Positions 8,301 to 11,567 of a stretch of 11,567 nucleotides of DNA are shown here, one piece after another; positions within the stretch are counted from its first letter, which is position 1, and each line of letters opens with the position of its first letter. Made by a program: the position numbers and the translations under genes. This stretch comes from an uncultured Eubacteriales bacterium (GTDB taxonomy: Bacteria; Bacillota; Clostridia; UBA1381; UMGS1253). Under the pieces are notes generated by a model that made no database searches, was not told the origin of the DNA, and worked only from the letters and a program-made list of their open reading frames with translations. The DNA lies in NCBI GenBank assembly GCA_900550065.1, contig URQR01000050.1:1-11567 (forward strand), given 5' to 3'.

Positions 8301-8960
8301 CGCAACCGCTGCGTCGACCCGTGCCCTGTCCCCAGAAAGCATACAGTTAGAAATCATTCCGTCAATATCTAAAATAAAGTCTGCTTCGCTGTCATAGCCA
8401 AGATACTCTAACATCCGGCGGTTAATAAAATAAAATGGAAATCCTTCTTCTATATATCCGCCCATCATGCCACCCGGAAGTGACTCGTTTAATAACTCTT
8501 CACGCTGCTGCATGGCCTTTTCCATAACCAGCGTCTGCGGATAGTGCTCCCCCTCCCGCTGGCTGTTGCCCGGCTCAGCAAAGTGCAGATTGCAAACCCT
8601 CCACCCATCTTTGTACCGGCGCAGGATATAAAAGCCGCGCAAGTGCCACGCATACATTGTATTGCGCAACACCATCTCAGAAGACATCAAATAAAGCGCG
8701 TCGTTTAAAAACCGTTCCTGTATTACCGAAAGTTCCATCTCAAAGGGCTCGGCAATCTCTGCAATATCTTCAATCAGATATTGCGTCATTTCATCCTTCC
8801 CATAGGCGTATTCCGCTTTTCCCGTACCCACAAACTGTACATCGTCCGCTAAAAATTGCGCCGTTCGGGCCGCGTCCCTTTGTTCAAACCAAGTTTTACA
8901 AAACAAAAGAGCAGTCTGCCGCGCGCCTGCTTCGTCTATCAGTTCCGTTTTATTTTTCAT
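5355..8960 (-). CDS. soluble hybrid histidine kinase with NTF2/SnoaL-like N-terminus, PAS modules and two receivers (HK2)
   Basis: The product has 1201 residues. Residues 9-130 resemble an NTF2-like (SnoaL/ketosteroid-isomerase fold) domain, with a short helical start, FLADDVQFVGTG and a late FYILRRYKDGWRV strand pattern. PAS modules follow at 159-270 and 280-392, and two divergent PAS-like blocks at 407-532 and 545-660. Next come HisKA (684-752, His693 in SHEIRTPMN) and HATPase_c (790-912: Asn811, DTGVGM from Asp844, GTGLGL 874-879). Receiver 1 (933-1054) has Asp988 and Lys1039; receiver 2 (1073-1197) has Asp1127, Thr1159 and Lys1181. All appear intact. There is no membrane segment. The ATG at 8958-8960 overlaps the 3' end of the EAL gene by 11 nt and follows a GGGGG run (8969-8973) 8 nt upstream. 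An in-frame ATG at 8975 is a less likely alternative, and the farther open frame to 9104 lies inside the EAL gene. Two receivers allow either two-step relay or sequestration of phosphate. Confidence 0.93.
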   Translation of the reverse strand: MKNKTELIDEAGARQTALLFCKTWFEQRDAARTAQFLADDVQFVGTGKAEYAYGKDEMTQYLIEDIAEIAEPFEMELSVIQERFLNDALYLMSSEMVLRNTMYAWHLRGFYILRRYKDGWRVCNLHFAEPGNSQREGEHYPQTLVMEKAMQQREELLNESLPGGMMGGYIEEGFPFYFINRRMLEYLGYDSEADFILDIDGMISNCMLSGDRARVDAAVAGQLEKNEEYVVEYRMKKKDGSYIWVHDVGRRVTAEDGRPAIASVCIDITAQRQAQEEVMHLYNNIPGAVFRCRFDDGFSILSANDGLFDFLGYTRGEFAAMGNKMSSVIYPEDFAVMASKLRAQLKYGNTIENENRLVCKDGTVKWVSIKAQLFTEQDREQYFYCVFVDITDEKKLQERIKELYENEISYFVELSSSEGSIQGRLNTTKNTMESYISTSDVAVAHVGDTYDETAENLAASAVDEKYGEKIRQTLKREKVLADYKVGKTDYHFDFLRRRNDGSMFWGSTNMRSCLNPETGDIVVFFYTVDSTEQKMQEQLLGRISKLDYDLIAEIDIRRDYHRVIAFNDRRKNAIPETGEFQKEIRVVAARYMDEAAGKEYVSKLDYTYMQQQLAERDAYSFIVEMNDGKGGLFVKRFQIFYINKDLGRVCMTRTDVTDVVHKEQQQKEALSAALSAAEQANAAKSDFLSRMSHEIRTPMNAIIGMSTIAAQAIGNQERVADCISKIGISSRFLLSLINDILDMSRIESGKMLLKNEKIPTEEFLCGINAICYAQASAKGVEYECIVDPVLDDYYMGDAMKLQQVLINILSNAIKFTGEGGKVTFSAEQRKRSKNDAVLRFIVNDTGVGMSESFLPHIFEPFSQESTGTTALYGGTGLGLAISKNIVDMMDGKITVRSIKGIGTEFTVDVKLGITQEEQLRHNQKRASYNFTHLKTLVVDDDVTVCESAVVTLKEMGVKAEWVDSGRKAVERVSALWERGSHFDMILIDWKMPEMDGIETARRIRKVVGKDVTIIIMTAYDWASIEHEAKLAGVNLLMSKPMFKSSLISAFTKALGDKKEQSQQTESIHYNFTGRHILLAEDNMLNTEVAVMLLQNMGFVVDTAENGLRALEMFSKSEPGYYDAILLDIRMPLMDGLAAANNIRHLSNSDAKKVPIIAMTANAFEDDIEKSKAAGMNAHLAKPIEPQRLYQTLYDFIFGKED
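5360..5366 (-). promoter_or_regulatory. strong ribosome binding site of the Hpt gene
   Basis: AAGGAGG on the minus strand, 9 nt before the ATG at 5348-5350 and overlapping the last codons of HK2. It is the best ribosome site in the operon, and it fixes the Hpt start. It may give the small phosphotransfer protein a higher yield than the two large kinases (inference). Confidence 0.75.
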
Positions 8961-10626
8961 AACCCACGCCCCCATCTGACAAAAGCGCCTCAAACTCTCC
9001 GCATGGCATCGGCTTTGCAAAATAGTATCCCTGTGCATAGTCACAGCCGGATTCAGCAAGCCGGTCAAGCTGCTCCTCCGTTTCGACGCCTTCCGCCACC
9101 ACAAGGAGCCTCATCCATCGGGCAAGGTCTATGATAAAGCGCAGAATCCCTTTACTGTTCGGCTTTGCCGTTTCACTCCGAATAAAATTCATATCTAATT
9201 TTAAAATATCAATCGGCATTTCATTTAACATATTCAGCGAGGAATAACCGCTTCCAAAATCGTCCATTTCGACAACAAATCCAAGCTCACGCAGCCCGCT
9301 GACCGTGTCAATAATTTGCTTTGGATTTTCTGTATATGCGCTCTCCGTAATTTCTAAATGAAGCTGTTTGGGAGACAGATTATACTTCTGAACCGTTTTC
9401 ATTAATACATCGGCAAGATCCGCATTATAAATATCAGCGCGCGATACGTTGACCGAAATCGGAACTGTTGCGATCCCCTTGTCTTCCCATTCCCGCAGAG
9501 CAGCGCACGCCCTATCCCAAACATACTGGTCAAGTTTTGTGATAAAACCACTCTTTTCAAATAAAGGAATAAACTGCGCAGGAGATTGCAGTCCCCACTC
9601 CGGGTGCTCCCACCGGACCAGCGCCTCCGCTCCGACGAGCGTTCTGCCCCTAATCTGGTATTTCGGCTGTAAATATATTTGAAACTGATTTTGCGCCAGC
9701 GCGCTCTCCATACTGTCCGCGATCGCCTGTTCCCGCAAGAGCTTATTGCGCAGCGCGTCGTCATATCTGGCAAAAAACTTGCCGTACTGCCCCTTAATAC
9801 CAGAGGCAGCCAAAAGCGCGCGGTCACACATCTGTTCTACCGAAATGCTGCGGTCTTCAATGGAGTAAATCCCCCATTTCATTACAATATTTTGTATATC
9901 CATCAATTTATTAATTTTTTGGCTGACACGAGAAAACATCTCATCCTTATAGTCCCACCGGCGCTCCAGCAGACATGCAAACCGGTCAGAATTGATGCGG
10001 CCGCAAATCCCCCTGTTCTCCATACTCTGTTTATAAAGCTCTGCGATACTACGCAGCAGGCGGTCGCCCGTGGGTATCCCGAGTACATCGTTGATCAGCT
10101 TAAAATTTTCAATATCGGAACAAATAATATCATATTGTTTGTCCGGGTTGCGCAATAAAATTTCTTTTGTCTGCTGGTAAAAATATTCTTTTCCATATAA
10201 CCCCGTCAGCCGGTCGTACTGAATGAGGTTAATCACTGCCGCCGTTTCCCGCAGATTAATAATGTTGGCTACCCGGTGCAGAATAATCTGTGGCTTATAG
10301 GGTTTTGCGACAAAATCCGCCGCACCATGCGAAAGGGCCGCAACCTCATCCGACTCCCCGTCGTTTTGTGTGGTCACAATAACCGGAATCGCAGAATAGG
10401 CCGGATTGGCTTTTATAATGGACAAAAACGTATAACCGTCCATTACAGGCATCACAATATCCAAAAGTATGAGCGAAATTCCTTCTCCATACTGCTTTAA
10501 AATTTCAAGTGCTGCCCGTCCGTTTTCCGCTTCCAACACCATATAGTTGGAGTCCAAAATCTGGCACAGCAGACTTCGATTGAGCATATTATCCTCTACA
10601 ACCAAAACCTTTTTTTGTGAAAACAT
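8950..10626 (-). CDS. response regulator with degenerate GGDEF and intact EAL domain; probable c-di-GMP phosphodiesterase
   Basis: The product has 558 residues. An N-terminal receiver (about 5-120) has the acidic pair Glu11/Asp12, phospho-Asp56 in LILLDIVMP and Lys108. A GGDEF-fold domain (about 135-290) keeps YDRLTGLYGK and SDIENFKLIND, but the signature loop reads NSDRF (212-216) instead of GGDEF and has no RxxD inhibitory site, so cyclase activity is unlikely. The EAL domain (about 300-550) keeps EALVRW (Glu334, Arg338), Asn393, Glu425 in LEITES, the DDFGSGYSS loop (Asp455, Asp456), Lys476, Glu512 and Gln532, which is the residue set expected for c-di-GMP hydrolysis to pGpG. The start at 10624-10626 follows AGAGGA (10635-10640) 8 nt upstream and places the receiver right at the N-terminus; the open frame to 10734 would run past the promoter. 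As the first gene, it is the natural output of the downstream kinases. Confidence 0.94.
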   Translation of the reverse strand: MFSQKKVLVVEDNMLNRSLLCQILDSNYMVLEAENGRAALEILKQYGEGISLILLDIVMPVMDGYTFLSIIKANPAYSAIPVIVTTQNDGESDEVAALSHGAADFVAKPYKPQIILHRVANIINLRETAAVINLIQYDRLTGLYGKEYFYQQTKEILLRNPDKQYDIICSDIENFKLINDVLGIPTGDRLLRSIAELYKQSMENRGICGRINSDRFACLLERRWDYKDEMFSRVSQKINKLMDIQNIVMKWGIYSIEDRSISVEQMCDRALLAASGIKGQYGKFFARYDDALRNKLLREQAIADSMESALAQNQFQIYLQPKYQIRGRTLVGAEALVRWEHPEWGLQSPAQFIPLFEKSGFITKLDQYVWDRACAALREWEDKGIATVPISVNVSRADIYNADLADVLMKTVQKYNLSPKQLHLEITESAYTENPKQIIDTVSGLRELGFVVEMDDFGSGYSSLNMLNEMPIDILKLDMNFIRSETAKPNSKGILRFIIDLARWMRLLVVAEGVETEEQLDRLAESGCDYAQGYYFAKPMPCGEFEALLSDGGVGYEK

Positions 10627-10705
10627 ATCTTTGTTCCTCTTTTCTGAAATGTATGGCATAGAACAATAAATTGCACGGTTTCTCTGCCTGCCGCCTATGT
10701 GTGTC

Positions 10706-10734
10706 ATTCTATCACAGCGCTGCTTAAAAAGCAA
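10706..10734 (-). promoter_or_regulatory. sigma-A-type promoter of the signalling operon
   Basis: On the minus strand TTGCTT (10729-10734) and TAGAAT (10706-10711) are 17 nt apart, and the -10 is preceded by TGA, giving an extended -10. Transcription would begin near 10699, leaving a leader of about 70 nt before the EAL-protein ATG. An inverted repeat TGCTT-TTT-AAGCA overlaps the -35 and could be an operator or chance. Confidence 0.6.
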
Positions 10735-10746
10735 TCATTCCCGATA

Positions 10747-10763
10747 ATAATAGGCGGTATTAT
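10747..10763. repeat. short inverted repeat between the divergent promoters
   Basis: ATAATA-GGCGG-TATTAT is a perfect 6-bp inverted repeat with a 5-nt centre. It lies between the minus-strand operon promoter and the plus-strand spore-gene promoters. It is compatible with a dimeric repressor site, but the arms are AT-only and short, so it may be chance. The rest of the 245-nt intergenic region (10627-10871) holds only the promoters, leaders and ribosome sites listed separately. Confidence 0.25.
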
Positions 10764-10771
10764 GTCGTTAT

Positions 10772-10800
10772 TTCTTATTTTTCAAATCAACACTTATAAT
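10772..10800 (+). promoter_or_regulatory. candidate sigma-A-type promoter for the spore-coat-like pair
   Basis: A perfect TATAAT -10 (10795-10800) has TTCTTA (10772-10777) 17 nt upstream, a weak -35. It reads toward the small genes at 10872. The region is AT-rich, so a chance match is possible. Confidence 0.35.
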
Positions 10801-10808
10801 GAATCAAT

Positions 10809-10836
10809 GTATATTGCAGAAAAAAACACACAAAAT
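10809..10836 (+). promoter_or_regulatory. candidate sporulation (sigma-E-like) promoter for the spore-coat-like pair
   Basis: GTATATT (10809-10815) followed 13 nt later by CACAAAAT (10829-10836) resembles the sigma-E pattern (KMATATT, about 14 nt, CATACAAT), with 6 of 8 bases matching in the -10. This fits genes made in the mother cell better than the TATAAT box nearby, but the match is imperfect. Confidence 0.27.
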
Positions 10837-10871
10837 ACAACTGTAATCAATAATTTGGGAGGAGATGTACT

Positions 10872-11045
10872 ATGACGACAAAAGAATTATCGTATGTTGA
10901 AGACGCACTGGGTCATGAAACATATTTTCAGACTAAGTGCAAAGAAACAGCGAACCAAATCCAAGACGCAGAGCTGAAAGCCTATGTAGAGCAAATGGCA
11001 CAGAAGCATCAGCAGCTTTTCCAGAACTTTTACGGCTTGCTTTAA
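10872..11045 (+). CDS. small spore-coat-like / ferritin-fold helical protein
   Basis: The product has 57 residues (begins MTTKELSYVEDALGHE, ends QQLFQNFYGLL). It is a short, strongly helical, charged and Gln-rich protein with one Cys. The pattern of Glu/His spaced along two predicted helices (DALGHE... and ...MAQKHQQLF) resembles small spore-coat and rubrerythrin-like proteins of Clostridia, here at half the usual four-helix length. The ATG is preceded by GGGAGGAG about 8 nt upstream. It lies 19 nt before a CotF-like gene on the same strand, so the two are probably co-transcribed and may act together in the spore coat (inference from context). The specific family assignment is uncertain. Confidence 0.72.
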   Translation: MTTKELSYVEDALGHETYFQTKCKETANQIQDAELKAYVEQMAQKHQQLFQNFYGLL

Positions 11046-11064
11046 CAAGAAAGGAGAAAAAACA

Positions 11065-11319
11065 ATGGACGACAAAAATTTAATGGAAAATATTCTCCTT
11101 TTGGAGAAAGGCGTTTGTGACCTTTTCATGCATGGAACAGTAGAATCCTCGACAGCAAATGTACATCAAACATTCAACGCCGCGCTAAACGAAGCGCTGT
11201 GCATGCAGGACACAATATACAACAAGATGGCTGCAAAAGGCTGGTACCCCACCGAACAGGTGGAACAAACCAAGGTGGACACGGTAAAGCAGAAGTTCAG
11301 CGCACAAAGCGCACAATAA
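11065..11319 (+). CDS. CotF-family spore coat protein
   Basis: The product has 84 residues. The segments LLLEKGVCDLFMHGTVESS, VHQTFNAALNEALCMQD and IYNKMAAKGWYPTEQ match the pattern of Coat_F (CotF) proteins: two to three helices with a conserved KG..DL..HG..ES start and a GWY near the C-terminus. Family members are structural components of the endospore coat made during sporulation. The ATG follows AAAGGAG after an A-rich spacer, and 19 nt separate it from the preceding small helical gene. A hairpin terminator follows 10 nt after the stop codon. The length is normal for the small clostridial members and there is no sign of truncation. Its presence is the main evidence that the host forms spores. 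Confidence 0.85.
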   Translation: MDDKNLMENILLLEKGVCDLFMHGTVESSTANVHQTFNAALNEALCMQDTIYNKMAAKGWYPTEQVEQTKVDTVKQKFSAQSAQ

Positions 11320-11329
11320 GTAAAAAAGT

Positions 11330-11372
11330 AAAACACACAGCGCTATTTATATGGCTCTGTGTGTTTTGTTTT
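11330..11372. terminator. bidirectional rho-independent terminator between convergent genes
   Basis: AAAACACACAG (11330-11340) pairs perfectly with CTGTGTGTTTT (11357-11367), an 11-bp stem around a 16-nt loop. On the plus strand it runs into TTTTGTTTT (11364-11372), ending the spore-coat pair. On the minus strand the stem is followed by a T-rich run from the 11321-11333 A-tract, so it can also end the GHKL kinase gene, whose stop codon (11371-11373) touches it. Confidence 0.85.
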
Positions 11373-11567
11373 ATGACTGCGCAAGGCGAAACGTAAACCA
11401 CCCGTTTTCTGTTTTATATTCGCAGTAAGCGTCATATTTGTCGCAAAATGCGGCAATAGACCGCGTGCCGACACCATGTTCTTTTTCCTCCGCAACAGGC
11501 TGTCCCTTACTGTCAAAAGTAATTTTTCCGGTATAAGGGTTGGAAACCTGAAACATTAACTGTGGCT
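11371..11567 (-). CDS. GHKL (AgrC/NatK-type) sensor histidine kinase, C-terminal end; runs off the right edge
   Basis: Only the last 64 residues are in the window, and the frame stays open to the edge (codons before the Met at 11554-11556 read ...PQL), so that Met is internal. The segments VSNPYTGKITFD, GQPVAEEKEHGVGTRSI and FCDKYDAYCEYKTENGWFTFR match the C-terminal ATPase part of GHKL kinases of the Agr peptide-sensing kind. GVGTRSI corresponds to the G2 box, and the family typically ends within a few residues of W-F-x-F-R. Such kinases are usually membrane proteins that sense autoinducing peptides and phosphorylate LytTR-type regulators, but the sensor, membrane and His regions are outside the window. 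The gene converges on the spore-coat pair and shares its terminator. Confidence 0.82.
   Translation of the reverse strand, partial: PQLMFQVSNPYTGKITFDSKGQPVAEEKEHGVGTRSIAAFCDKYDAYCEYKTENGWFTFRLAQS

Noticed and set aside
8961..9104. 48-residue N-terminal extension of HK2
   Set aside because: It overlaps the EAL coding region in another frame and has no domain character; the start at 8960 fits the junction.
9679..10158. Plus-strand open frame of 159 codons
   Set aside because: It is antisense to the GGDEF domain of the EAL protein; composition and sequence look like a shadow and no start signal is seen.
10627..10734. 36-residue N-terminal extension of the EAL protein
   Set aside because: It would require translation from upstream of the predicted transcription start, and the receiver domain begins immediately after the chosen Met.
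10887..11129. Minus-strand open frame of 80 codons
   Set aside because: It is antisense to the two spore-coat-like genes, which have ribosome sites and recognisable family patterns.

Overview
The window looks like chromosomal DNA of a spore-forming Gram-positive anaerobe, most likely a member of the Clostridia (Lachnospiraceae/Oscillospiraceae type). Four things point there: two small spore-coat-type proteins, strong AGGAGG-like ribosome binding sites, an Agr-type GHKL kinase fragment, and long cytosolic multi-PAS hybrid kinases of a kind typical of that group. No mobile element, CRISPR array, tRNA or rRNA is visible, and no gene-free stretch exceeds 300 bases.

Layout, left to right. 1-290 (-) is the N-terminal part of an Fpg/Nei-like protein that runs off the left edge; its start reads M-I-E-L-P-E, so the catalytic N-terminal proline of the family is absent. 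355-10626 (-) is a four-gene signalling operon. In transcription order it encodes a REC-(degenerate GGDEF)-EAL protein (8950-10626), a hybrid kinase with an NTF2-like N-terminus and two receiver domains (5355-8960), a stand-alone Hpt phosphotransfer protein (4976-5350), and a second, very large hybrid kinase with about nine PAS-like modules and one receiver (355-4986). The genes are packed tightly: 11-nt overlap, 4-nt gap, 11-nt overlap. A good sigma-A-type promoter lies just upstream of the first gene (10706-10734). 10872-11045 and 11065-11319 (+) are two divergently transcribed small spore-coat-like genes with candidate promoters upstream and a strong hairpin terminator downstream. 11371-11567 (-) is the C-terminal end of a GHKL/AgrC-type histidine kinase that runs off the right edge and converges on the same, probably bidirectional, terminator.

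How the operon could work (inference): neither kinase has a membrane segment, so both would read cytosolic signals through PAS and NTF2-like modules. They could pass phosphate through their own receivers to the shared Hpt protein, and from there to the receiver of the EAL protein. That protein keeps the residues expected of a c-di-GMP phosphodiesterase but has lost the GGDEF active site. No DNA-binding output is encoded, so the likely output is c-di-GMP breakdown rather than direct transcription control. The individual families are known. The most notable points are the arrangement of two soluble hybrid kinases, a separate Hpt and one EAL output, the Cys-rich PAS modules, and the proline-less Fpg homologue.
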